Below, one piece after another: positions 24,367 through 32,567 of a stretch of 52,766 nt of DNA. Source of the stretch: Legionellaceae bacterium. GTDB taxonomy: Bacteria; Pseudomonadota; Gammaproteobacteria; Legionellales; Legionellaceae. Numbering within the stretch: position 1 is the stretch's first letter; every line of letters begins with the position of its first letter. The translations under genes and the position numbers were made by a program. The stretch is taken from assembly GCA_947504875.1 (NCBI GenBank), contig CANNJI010000003.1, positions 1 through 52,766 of the forward strand. The letters are read 5' to 3'. The notes below the pieces were generated by a model. The model was not told the DNA's origin and ran no database searches. It saw only the letters and a program-made list of their open reading frames with translations.

Positions 24367-27312
24367 ATGGAGATTATTGCAATCAAACAAAAGTTAGCAG
24401 CCTTAAGCGTAGTTTATGGTTCTCCACATGCCCCGGAGGGATTGTATGATAGAGTGCATAAGGTTTATGGGCAAAGGGTAGTTGCTCAATTAGAAGCTAT
24501 TTTTAGTGCGGATGTTGTTGATATGGTTAAGTTAGAGGCGTTCTTTAAGGAGAACTGGGCGCTTGTTAACGGCACCTTGCTTAGCCCGACAGTATCTCCG
24601 AATAGTGAGCTGACTGGTTTATTGTGCGAGGTAGCTGAGTTTTTTGCAAAAAAAAATGCTGTAAATTCGATACAAGTGCTGATGCCATCGGCAAGCATCA
24701 TAAGCATAGCTGATGATTACCCAGATTTGACTGATTTAAGATTAACACTGCAGACGCATATTTTAGGAAAAGACGGTTTGTATTTGGTTCCTATTAAACA
24801 GTTAACCCGCTTAGATTTATCACCAGGGATTCAAAGGCTTAATAATTTATATTTTGATGTTTTCAAGCATTCTCCAGAGGATGCCCACATTAGCTCAGAA
24901 GAATTCACCCGTTTAATTGAGCACTCCCACCTAACGCGCGCGTTGTTTGATGCGAAAAAAGCTTATGAGATATTAATCAGCGATAAAAGCAACTTACTGG
25001 GTCAGCTCAATGAATTGTGTCGACATTTGTATATTAATGCTTCGCATGGAGGGCGAGGAACAGACAAAGATGCTGCAGGTGGGGCATATTCTGCGATTGC
25101 AGCATTTTATAAATATTATAGTCAGTTAAGTTCAGGTGAAATAGCTAAAATTCCAGCTGATTTAAAGTCGAGTATTGAGCGATTTTTAGATATTGCAACC
25201 ACAAGAGACAACGACAAAACTGCAGAGCAACTGATTGAAACATGTATTAGCAGTCGTCGCGCAGAGTTGGTTGGAATGATGCAAGCACATGAAGATACAT
25301 TAAGTGAGATTGGTATTACAGGGGCGCGTAAAGCTGAATTGATTGATACTGCAGAAAAGCAGTTTAAGTGCGCACAATCTGAACTTGAAACAGCGCTAGC
25401 GAATCATACTTACACTCAAGGACAGGATAATTTAGGTGTAAACAAGCGACTGCTTGAACAGTTGCAGATGACGATGGCAGTGCATTCCCCTGGTGACTTA
25501 GAAATGATAAAGGCACTGCGTACGCATGAAATAACGGAGTTTTTTTCTGATGTAACGTTAAGAGAACAAATCATCAGTGAGCTGCGAACCCTTGAAAACC
25601 TGGTTATTTTTATTCTGGATTTAGCGCCTGATAAAATTTATGCGTTTTTAAGGGGTTTAGCTGTTGAGATAAAACGTGATTTTGTGAGAACCCCACAGGA
25701 TTTTAGCGCTCTACTCATTAGTTTGAATATTGAGAAATGCCAGCAGGTTTGTGCAGCATTAGATTTACCGGAGATAATTCAATCAGCCGGTGCTTTAAGA
25801 GATGCACTGGGCTTTTTATCGCCTGAGCAGCGCACACTGGTGTTTGAAGCATTAAAAGAGCGTTTGCCGGGGATGATTCAATCAGCCGGTGATTTTCTAA
25901 ATGCGCTGGTCTATTTATCGCCTGAGCAGCGCACACTGGTATTTGAAGCATTAAAAGAGCGTTTGCCGGGGATGATTCAATCAGTCGGTGATTTTATAGA
26001 TGCGCTGGTCTATTTATCGCCTGAGCAGCGTACACTGGTGCTTGCAGCAACAAAAGAGCGCTTACCTGAGATATTTGAATCAGCCCTTGATGTGCTAAAT
26101 GCGCTGCGCTATTTATCATCTGAGCAGTGCACTGTGGTGCTTGCAGCATTAAAAGAGCGTTTACCTAAGATAATTCAATCAGCCGGTGACTTTAAAGGTG
26201 TGCTAGGCCATTTATCGCCTGAGAAGCGTACACTGGTGTTTGCAGCATTTCAAGAGCATTTGCCAAAGATGATTCAATCAGCTGGTGATTTTCTAAATGT
26301 GCAGTTCTATTTATCGCCTGAACAGCGCGCTATGGTGCTTGAAGCAATAAAAGAGCATTTGCCGGAGATGATTCAATCAGCTGGTGATTTTCTAAATGTG
26401 CAGTTCTATTTATCGCCTGAGCAGCGTACACTGGTGTTTGCAGCATTAAAAGAGCGTTTGCCGGGGATGATTCAATCAGCCGGTGATTTGCTAAATGCAC
26501 TGGGCTTTTTATCGCCAGAGCAGGGCGATCTGGTGCTTGAAGCAACAAAAGAGCGTTTGCCGGAGATAATTCAATCAGTCGTTGATTTGCTAAATGTGCT
26601 GGTCTATTTATCGGCTGAGCATTGCGCTGTGGTGCTTGAAGCAACAAAAGAGCGTTTACCGGGGATAATTCAATCAGTCGGTGCTTTAAGAGATGTGCTG
26701 CGCTATTTATCGCCTGAGCAGTGCGCTGTGGTGCTTGCAGCATTAAAAGAGCGTTTACCGGGGATAATTAAATCAGCCCGTGCTTTAAGAGATGCACTGG
26801 GCTTTTTATCGCCTGAGCAGTGCGCTGTGGTGCTTGCAGCATTAAAAGATCATTTGCCGGGGATAATGAATAGAGTTGCCAATGTTATTGGCATACTGAA
26901 TCATTTGTCACATGATAAAAACATGATGGTCCTCGAGGTATTGAAAGATCATCTACCCAGCATTATTCAATCTAATTCAGAGTTTTCTCTGCTATTGAAC
27001 AGGCTAAACCCTGAGCAACAAACACGTTTAAAAGAAATCATGCGGCCACATGCGCTGCGGTTGCATTTAGGAGATTATATAGCGCCTTGGCTTATTGATG
27101 TAGCCTCTCAACCCCTGGTTCAAGGAGCAGCATTAGTTGGTGCAAGTGTTGCTATTGCTGGTCTAGCAAAAGGATGGAGTGCTGTTTTTCCCGCGGCAAT
27201 GACGACTGCGTCGCTTGTCATGGGTTATAATTTATTTAACATGCAGGATCGTAATAACAAGAGTGAAAATCAACAGTCTGTTGATCAGGGCGTAAAGCCT
27301 AGTCCTCCTTAA
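24367..27312 (+). CDS. Large helical repeat protein (thirteen 33-residue units), candidate effector
   Basis: This 981-residue protein has three parts. Residues 1 to about 465 are non-repetitive and helical. From about 467 to 895 there are 13 consecutive units of exactly 33 residues with consensus LPxIIQSAGxLxxALxYLSP then EQRTLVLxALKER. A C-terminal region follows with a hydrophobic Gly/Ala-rich segment (LVQGAALVGASVAIAGLAKG) that may enter a membrane, and a polar tail. The start is ATG 24367 with GGAG at 24357-24360. There is no signal peptide. Long helical solenoids are common in secreted effectors of intracellular gammaproteobacteria, but this repeat is not one I can name. It stands alone between decayed IS ends and a second unknown gene. 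Confidence 0.8.
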   Translation: MEIIAIKQKLAALSVVYGSPHAPEGLYDRVHKVYGQRVVAQLEAIFSADVVDMVKLEAFFKENWALVNGTLLSPTVSPNSELTGLLCEVAEFFAKKNAVNSIQVLMPSASIISIADDYPDLTDLRLTLQTHILGKDGLYLVPIKQLTRLDLSPGIQRLNNLYFDVFKHSPEDAHISSEEFTRLIEHSHLTRALFDAKKAYEILISDKSNLLGQLNELCRHLYINASHGGRGTDKDAAGGAYSAIAAFYKYYSQLSSGEIAKIPADLKSSIERFLDIATTRDNDKTAEQLIETCISSRRAELVGMMQAHEDTLSEIGITGARKAELIDTAEKQFKCAQSELETALANHTYTQGQDNLGVNKRLLEQLQMTMAVHSPGDLEMIKALRTHEITEFFSDVTLREQIISELRTLENLVIFILDLAPDKIYAFLRGLAVEIKRDFVRTPQDFSALLISLNIEKCQQVCAALDLPEIIQSAGALRDALGFLSPEQRTLVFEALKERLPGMIQSAGDFLNALVYLSPEQRTLVFEALKERLPGMIQSVGDFIDALVYLSPEQRTLVLAATKERLPEIFESALDVLNALRYLSSEQCTVVLAALKERLPKIIQSAGDFKGVLGHLSPEKRTLVFAAFQEHLPKMIQSAGDFLNVQFYLSPEQRAMVLEAIKEHLPEMIQSAGDFLNVQFYLSPEQRTLVFAALKERLPGMIQSAGDLLNALGFLSPEQGDLVLEATKERLPEIIQSVVDLLNVLVYLSAEHCAVVLEATKERLPGIIQSVGALRDVLRYLSPEQCAVVLAALKERLPGIIKSARALRDALGFLSPEQCAVVLAALKDHLPGIMNRVANVIGILNHLSHDKNMMVLEVLKDHLPSIIQSNSEFSLLLNRLNPEQQTRLKEIMRPHALRLHLGDYIAPWLIDVASQPLVQGAALVGASVAIAGLAKGWSAVFPAAMTTASLVMGYNLFNMQDRNNKSENQQSVDQGVKPSPP
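25765..27051 (+). repeat. Tandem array of thirteen 99-bp coding repeats
   Basis: Thirteen units of exactly 99 bases (33 codons) run without indels. Units 1-11 are highly similar at DNA level (for example CTGGTGTTTGCAGCATTAAA and GATTCAATCAGCCGGTGATT recur), while units 12 and 13 are diverged. Two adjacent units (around 26281 and 26380) share LNVQFYLSPEQR, pointing to recent duplication within the array. Confidence 0.92.
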
Positions 27313-27343
27313 ATCTTCACCTCTGTGCATGACAAAAAATTTC

Positions 27344-27362
27344 TGTCATTCCCGCGCAGGCG
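27344..27362. repeat. Half copy of the CCCGCGCAGGCG palindrome
   Basis: TGTCATTCCCGCGCAGGCG matches the left arm of the 84-bp element at 9240 except for CATT in place of CGTC. The right arm is missing; instead CACGAGTGTCCGGGGAATT follows. It lies in the gap between two convergent accessory genes and is probably a decayed copy. Confidence 0.5.
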
Positions 27363-27414
27363 CACGAGTGTCCGGGGAATTGAGTTGCATCATATGTTGC
27401 GACAAAACCCCAGC

Positions 27415-28419
27415 TTAACCAGGCATGGCAGCATGGTGTTGTAATTTTCGTGTAAAATCATTGAGTTCGCCACGTGCTATCGCTGCTGCTATCGCCTCTT
27501 TTAATTCATCAGATAATGACGTTTGTTTAGTTTGAGGAAAACCATCCGATAGCATCAATTTACTTATTTCGCTCGAGTAAGTATTAACCCTAGAGGAGAG
27601 TGCTTGTGTGTAAATGTTAATAAGGTCTTCTTCTGTAACGGCTTCTTTATTAACATATTTTTGTAAGCGGAGTTTAATTGCTCCGAAGCGTTCTTTAAGG
27701 TCTATTTGATGGGCCTTGATCGACTCTTCAGCGGTTTCAATGAGCATTTCTAATGAATTTATTAATGCTTGTGAGAAAACACAGGGTTGTATTTTACTTG
27801 CGGTAAGTCCTTTGAAATGACTACTCAGTTTTATGTTTGCCGCAAGATAAGAGGTATTGCCTTCTTGATGTTTTGAAATCATTAAGCTTGTTGCACCTGG
27901 CGAAGTTTTTGCTATATATTTTGGAATCGTTCTATTATTTTTAGTTTCATCTATAGAAACGCTAATTGGCAGTGAAAGGTTGAGTGCTTGAGCAATCCAT
28001 GGATTAAGTTGAGATGGTTTTTTTTCTATATTGATGAGCGCATCAGGCCGTTGAATGATTAAATCTTGAAAATTGATGGGATTTTTTAGAATGGTTTCAA
28101 TTGCGATATGATTGAGTACGGTTGCAATAGATCCAATCAAGAGATGAGCATCCGTTTTAAGACAGAGCGATCTCATATATTGGGAAGGTGTGAGTAAGTC
28201 ATCGGATTTTAATCGTTTGAATTCACATGAAGCATGTGTCAATAAAACACGTGCCAGCTCATCTAATTTATTGTATTGGGTGGAAAGAAACTTATCAATC
28301 AGGGCGATTGAAATAGCATAGTCACCACGACCATTCAGCTGTATTAACGCAAGGTGTGTTGTTGATGACACAGGAGCATGGTTAGTTTCTGTTTTAAAAA
28401 AACGTTGTTTATTTTGCAT
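27415..28419 (-). CDS. Unknown cytoplasmic protein, distantly OTU-like layout
   Basis: This 334-residue protein has no signal peptide or membrane helix. The N-terminal half has the order GRGDYAISIALID, then a helix, then LLTPSQYMRSLCLKTDAHLL followed by a helix. This recalls the layout of OTU cysteine proteases (GDCLF, then YxxxMxxDGxWG, then a helix), but the expected catalytic cysteine position is a tyrosine. I treat that resemblance as weak. The C-terminal half is charged and helical and ends in an Ala-rich helix (DELKEAIAAAIARGELNDF). GAGG precedes the ATG. It is divergent from the DOT1-like gene and convergent with the repeat protein. Confidence 0.6.
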   Translation of the reverse strand: MQNKQRFFKTETNHAPVSSTTHLALIQLNGRGDYAISIALIDKFLSTQYNKLDELARVLLTHASCEFKRLKSDDLLTPSQYMRSLCLKTDAHLLIGSIATVLNHIAIETILKNPINFQDLIIQRPDALINIEKKPSQLNPWIAQALNLSLPISVSIDETKNNRTIPKYIAKTSPGATSLMISKHQEGNTSYLAANIKLSSHFKGLTASKIQPCVFSQALINSLEMLIETAEESIKAHQIDLKERFGAIKLRLQKYVNKEAVTEEDLINIYTQALSSRVNTYSSEISKLMLSDGFPQTKQTSLSDELKEAIAAAIARGELNDFTRKLQHHAAMPG

Positions 28420-28504
28420 AGGAGCCTCTTTTGCAATGACGTATTGTATAGTTTGATTATAATGTAAAAACAGCCATTGGTTTGTTAAACAGAGTATTTA
28501 TTAC

Positions 28505-29206
28505 ATGATAATCCTATTGATGTTGTTTATTCTAGTTTTTTTAATGTGTTTTCCTGCTTGGTATCGTCAATGGCAATGGTTACGGTGGAAAAAAAACCTA
28601 AATGTGGTGATACATGAGCAGCCTTTTTTAAATATTACCAGGCCTTATAATGGTTTTTTAATTTCACAACAAGCCCGTAAGGGGCGTGAACGGTTTGAAG
28701 ATGTTTATGGTGAAATTGACTGGCTTTCATTTGTGGACTTGATGTCTGTCGTAACACTTAAGCCTGAGAGTGTTTTTTATGATCTTGGAAGTGGTACGGG
28801 AAAAAATGTTCTTCTCTGTGCAATGGTATTCGATATTAAAAAAAGTTGTGGTGTTGAGCAATTTGAAATGCTCCATCATGCGGCGGTAGCCCAACAACAA
28901 GAATTAAGTGGTCTTTTGGCATATCAGCAGAAGGCGGCAGGTATTTATTTTATTTGTGGTGATTTTTTAAATGAGCATTTTAATGACGCAACGGTGGTTT
29001 TCATTAATTCAACGGCATATTTTGGTGACACTTGGGTTAACATCAGTAAAAAATTAGAAACTGTGCTGACATGTGAAGTGATTATTACAACAAGTAAAAA
29101 ATTAGTCAGCACTGTTTATCGTGTTACACAAGAAAAAAAAGTTCAAATGAGTTGGGGCGTTGTTCTTGCATATATTCATGAACGCGTTAATTTTTTGAAA
29201 CAATAA
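28505..29206 (+). CDS. Membrane-anchored DOT1-like SAM-dependent methyltransferase
   Basis: The 233-residue protein begins with a hydrophobic anchor (about residues 1-19, MIILLMLFILVFLMCFPAWY). A class I methyltransferase domain with the features of DOT1 (histone H3K79 methyltransferase) follows. These are VYGEIDWLSFVDLM, then VFYDLGSGTGKNVLLCA (SAM motif I, residues 93-99), GVE (116-118), GDFLNEHF (152-159) and VVFINSTAYFG (164-174). Eukaryotic DOT1L has GDFLSEEW and VIFVNNFAFG at the same places. Bacterial DOT1-like proteins exist, but their substrates are mostly unknown. The 3' end overlaps the convergent aldehyde dehydrogenase by 20 bases. An effector role is a hypothesis. Confidence 0.78.
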   Translation: MIILLMLFILVFLMCFPAWYRQWQWLRWKKNLNVVIHEQPFLNITRPYNGFLISQQARKGRERFEDVYGEIDWLSFVDLMSVVTLKPESVFYDLGSGTGKNVLLCAMVFDIKKSCGVEQFEMLHHAAVAQQQELSGLLAYQQKAAGIYFICGDFLNEHFNDATVVFINSTAYFGDTWVNISKKLETVLTCEVIITTSKKLVSTVYRVTQEKKVQMSWGVVLAYIHERVNFLKQ

Positions 29207-30563
29207 CCGTTTTAATATTAACGAATTCACGCATGCCTTCTATGGCTAACTCACGACCATAGCCCGACTGTTTGATTCCCCCAAAGGGTAGCCTGGGATC
29301 AGATTTTACATAAGTATTTACAGCACAGGTTCCTGCTTGAATCGCTTTTCGTGCCAGCGCTTCACCTTTGATTAAATCTCGTGTAAAAATAGCACCAGCT
29401 AATCCAAATTCAGAATTGTTTGCAAGTTCAATTGCATGGGCTTCATCTTTGGCCTCGGTGATGCAAACAACAGGCCCAAAGAGTTCCTCATGAAACGCTG
29501 GGGAGCGATCAGATACATTCGTAAGAACAGTCGCAGGATAATAATAGCCTTTATTTGTTGGTAATAGGCCGCCCAGTATACAATGAGCCCCTGCTTTAAT
29601 TGATCGTTGAACTTGATTATGTAATGTTGTGCGTAAATCTTCACGTGCCAGGGGCCCCAATAATGTATCCGGGTTTGATGGATCACCCATGACATAAGCT
29701 TTTGCTTTTTCAAGAACTAGCCTTTCAAAAAAAGGCCTTATTTTTTTAACAACAATAATGCGTTTTGCAGCAATACAAACTTGGCCTGCATTGTTTAGGC
29801 GAGATAAAACGCATTGTTCTGCTGCGAGCTCTAAATCAGCATCCTCTAAAATAATATAAGGATCATTTCCGCCTAATTCTAAAACTACTTTTTTCATGGC
29901 AGCGCCTGCTTCTTGAGCCACACTTTTTCCAGCCAAGTTACTTCCAGTTAAGGTCACTGCCATTACATGGGGGTGGTGAATAATAAACGGTGAGAGCGAT
30001 ACATCAATCACAAGACTGCGAAATAAACCTTTTGGAAAACCAGCTTTTAAAATAAGTTGTTCAATAAACAGAGCGCTGCCGGTTGAATTTGGCGCATGTT
30101 TTAGTAATCCTGCATTTCCCACCATAAGATTGGGAACAGCAAATCTGAAAACCTGCCAAAATGGATAGTTCCAGGGCATAATTGCAAAAATAATACCCAG
30201 CGGTTCAAATGAGCGATAGCTTTTATAGAAATCTGTCTGAATCGATTCAGTTTTTAAAAAATGTTCGCCTTCTTTGGCGTAGTACTCGCATAATTGTGCA
30301 CATTTCGTTATTTCAGCCAGTGCTTGTGTTATTGGCTTACCCATTTCAATGGTGATGAGCCGAGCCCCCTCTTCTTGATGTTTCAAGAGCAATTGACCTA
30401 ATTGTATGAGGCATTGCTTGCGTAACGCGAGTGAGCTTTGCGACCAGGCTTGCTGTATAGAATGCATGTTCTGAATGATTGTATTCACTTCACTTTCATT
30501 CATCAGGGGATAATGACCACATACTTCTTCAGTGGCAGGATTAATGGTAATGATTTCATGCAT
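29187..30563 (-). CDS. NAD(P)-dependent (succinate-semialdehyde-type) aldehyde dehydrogenase
   Basis: This aldehyde dehydrogenase superfamily enzyme oxidises an aldehyde to an acid. Motifs are MPWNYPFWQVFRFAVPNL (cofactor and oxyanion Asn), TGSNLAGKSVA, the catalytic glutamate in VVLELGGNDPYIIL, the catalytic cysteine in NNAGQVCIAAKR and EELFGPVV. The sequence is most like short succinate-semialdehyde dehydrogenases (GabD/Sad type). ATG 30563 (MHEIITINPATEE) has GGAG seven bases upstream and matches the family start; an ATG at 30575 is possible. It directly follows a ThDP-dependent decarboxylase-like gene, and the pair resembles the cyanobacterial 2-oxoglutarate to succinate bypass. Confidence 0.9.
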   Translation of the reverse strand: MHEIITINPATEEVCGHYPLMNESEVNTIIQNMHSIQQAWSQSSLALRKQCLIQLGQLLLKHQEEGARLITIEMGKPITQALAEITKCAQLCEYYAKEGEHFLKTESIQTDFYKSYRSFEPLGIIFAIMPWNYPFWQVFRFAVPNLMVGNAGLLKHAPNSTGSALFIEQLILKAGFPKGLFRSLVIDVSLSPFIIHHPHVMAVTLTGSNLAGKSVAQEAGAAMKKVVLELGGNDPYIILEDADLELAAEQCVLSRLNNAGQVCIAAKRIIVVKKIRPFFERLVLEKAKAYVMGDPSNPDTLLGPLAREDLRTTLHNQVQRSIKAGAHCILGGLLPTNKGYYYPATVLTNVSDRSPAFHEELFGPVVCITEAKDEAHAIELANNSEFGLAGAIFTRDLIKGEALARKAIQAGTCAVNTYVKSDPRLPFGGIKQSGYGRELAIEGMREFVNIKTVIVSKN

Positions 30564-30577
30564 GATAGACTCCATTT

Positions 30578-32218
30578 TTATTTTACCTCATGTTTTAGAT
30601 GGTAAAATAATTTCATATTTTCACTATAATCAACTGGAACAACGATAACCGTTGGGTTATCAGTATGACTGAGGGCCCATTGTAATATGGGAATAAAATC
30701 TTTGCTGGCTGTTACACATTTTGCATGACAACCAATGGATGATGCAACTGCAGTTAAATCCCAGTTATAAAGTGCAGTATGAGCGTGCTCATGGAATTGC
30801 ATTTCTTGCTTCCATTTAATTAAGCCATATTCTTTGTCTTGCCATACAATCACAACAAATGGAATGTGTTGTGATACACCGGTAAATAATGATTGAATAC
30901 TCATGACAAAACCGCCATCGCCACAAACAGCAACCACATTTTTTTCTGGATTAAGTCGCTTGGCTTCCATTGCACCCGGCATGCTGCCCCCCATTGAACA
31001 AAAACCATTGCTTATAAAACACGTTTTGGCGTGAGAAGCCCAATACTGGCGTGCAACCCACATTTTATGCGCACCAACATCACTCACCAAGATATCTGTA
31101 TCGGCTAATGTATCCCGAATATCTTTTAAAATTCGTTTGGGTTTCATGGGAAAGCTATTGTCATCAGCAAAACCACACATATCATCTTCTGTTTTCTGAA
31201 CGATGTGTTGAAAATAAGGCGCTGTTTTTTTGCATTGGGCGGTCAAGTTCGCATTAATTTGTTTTACTATCTGTGGAATTGAGCCGATCATTTCGAGTGC
31301 AGGTAAATAGTACTGATCAATTTCAGCGGGCTCTGCATCAATGTGGACGATGGTTTTTTTTATGCCAATATTCCATTTACTGGGTGCCCACTCAACCATA
31401 TCATAGCCAATGCAAATGACTAAATCAGCCTGTTCAAATGCCTCAAGTGCAATATCTTTCATCCCAAGACCTACGCAATGTAAAGAACGATGATAGGTTC
31501 GACCCACAACGCCTTTTCCCATAAACGTATGGGCTGAGTAACAGTCAGTTTTCTTTAAAAAAGCGCGGACAAATTTATCGCTTTCTGTGCGTGCAGCGCC
31601 ACTTCCTATAAGAAGCAACGGTGTTTTACTGTGCTTAAACAGTTCAATAAAACGTTTGATTTGGCTCTCTGAGGCCTCCTCTTGATTGGTTTGTAATTTG
31701 ATTTTGATGGGAACAGAATCGGTTTGTAATTTTGCAATATCTTCGGGTAACTCAATGACAACAGCGCCGGGTTTACCTGATGTTGCAATTCTAAATGCTT
31801 TTGCAATAACCTCAGGGATCACATCGGCTGATAAAATAGTTGTTGCCCATTTGGTGATGGGCTTAAACATTTCAATGGAGTTTATGTTTTGATGTGATAT
31901 TTTGTGCAGCCGCTTGCTATCGGCCTGACCTATCACGGCAATGAGTGGCGCGCCATCTAACGTTGCTTGAGCCACACCCGTGATTAAATTGGTTGCGCCA
32001 GGCCCGAGTGTTCCAAGGCAAACGCCCGGCATATTCGTTAATTGACCATGCATTTGCGCCATAAAGGATGCGGTCTGTTCATGAGAGCATGTAATAAATT
32101 GAATTGGGCTATGAATAAGCGATATCATTATATCCGCATTTTCCTCTCCAGGCACACCATACATGGTGTTAACCCCTTGCATTTCAAGGCATTTTAAAAA
32201 CAAATCGGATGCTTTCAT
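30578..32218 (-). CDS. ThDP-dependent acetolactate synthase-like enzyme, possible 2-oxoglutarate decarboxylase
   Basis: This 546-residue thiamine-diphosphate enzyme is of the acetolactate synthase/2-oxoacid decarboxylase family. The catalytic glutamate lies in CSHEQTASFMAQMHG. LGPGATNLITGVAQATLDGA is the family signature, and GDGGFVMSIQSLFTG holds the ThDP/Mg binding GDG. Length and N-terminus (CLEMQGVNTMYGVPGEEN) fit both catabolic acetolactate synthase and the cyanobacterial 2-oxoglutarate decarboxylase once annotated as acetolactate synthase. No small regulatory subunit (ilvN/ilvH) is adjacent, and the next gene is a semialdehyde-type dehydrogenase. Together these favour a decarboxylase role. 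GAGG lies upstream of the ATG. Confidence 0.85.
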   Translation of the reverse strand: MKASDLFLKCLEMQGVNTMYGVPGEENADIMISLIHSPIQFITCSHEQTASFMAQMHGQLTNMPGVCLGTLGPGATNLITGVAQATLDGAPLIAVIGQADSKRLHKISHQNINSIEMFKPITKWATTILSADVIPEVIAKAFRIATSGKPGAVVIELPEDIAKLQTDSVPIKIKLQTNQEEASESQIKRFIELFKHSKTPLLLIGSGAARTESDKFVRAFLKKTDCYSAHTFMGKGVVGRTYHRSLHCVGLGMKDIALEAFEQADLVICIGYDMVEWAPSKWNIGIKKTIVHIDAEPAEIDQYYLPALEMIGSIPQIVKQINANLTAQCKKTAPYFQHIVQKTEDDMCGFADDNSFPMKPKRILKDIRDTLADTDILVSDVGAHKMWVARQYWASHAKTCFISNGFCSMGGSMPGAMEAKRLNPEKNVVAVCGDGGFVMSIQSLFTGVSQHIPFVVIVWQDKEYGLIKWKQEMQFHEHAHTALYNWDLTAVASSIGCHAKCVTASKDFIPILQWALSHTDNPTVIVVPVDYSENMKLFYHLKHEVK

Positions 32219-32567
32219 GGTGCTTCCTCTTCTTATTTTTTTAGGCCGTATGCTTTACTATCGACACGCAAGTTATTTTCTTTAGCGACATCAGAGGAGA
32301 ATGGTGTCGTCTGCATAGGCAATGGTTCTATTTGCGCCGCAGTGGGAACTGATGGCAATGCTCAGCCGCCTATTGGAACTATCGGTTCTCTTAACGCGGC
32401 TGGTTGAGTTGTCTGGAAAATCTATTGCAAGACAACCGTTTCCCCAGCGCCCGTAGGAATATCCCACAAAGTGGTACGTTTTAATCACATGTCAAATGGT
32501 CTGTAACGTTGACAATGTCGCATATGTGCCCTATAAAGTTATAAAATGATCAATAAATTGGCAATCA
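32219..32567. other. Gap with a decayed minus-strand reading frame
   Basis: On the minus strand a proline-rich frame ends in NNLRVDSKAYGLKK and a TAA 12 bases before the ATG of the ThDP-enzyme gene. Upstream it reads TTPFSSDVAKE, then ALPSVPTAAQIEPLPMQ, but TGA and TAG codons break it. An alternative open frame of 65 codons in this gap looks unrelated to any family. I read this as a gene remnant or untranslated leader; no functional gene is supported. Confidence 0.35.

Noticed and set aside
25718-26743. Long minus-strand open frames within the repeat gene (25718-25951 and 26330-26743)
   Set aside because: They are antisense shadows of the 99-bp repeats with low-complexity translations; the plus-strand gene explains the region.
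32291-32488. 65-codon minus-strand ORF as a real gene
   Set aside because: No ribosome-binding site or family; it overlaps another decayed frame and reads like random translation.
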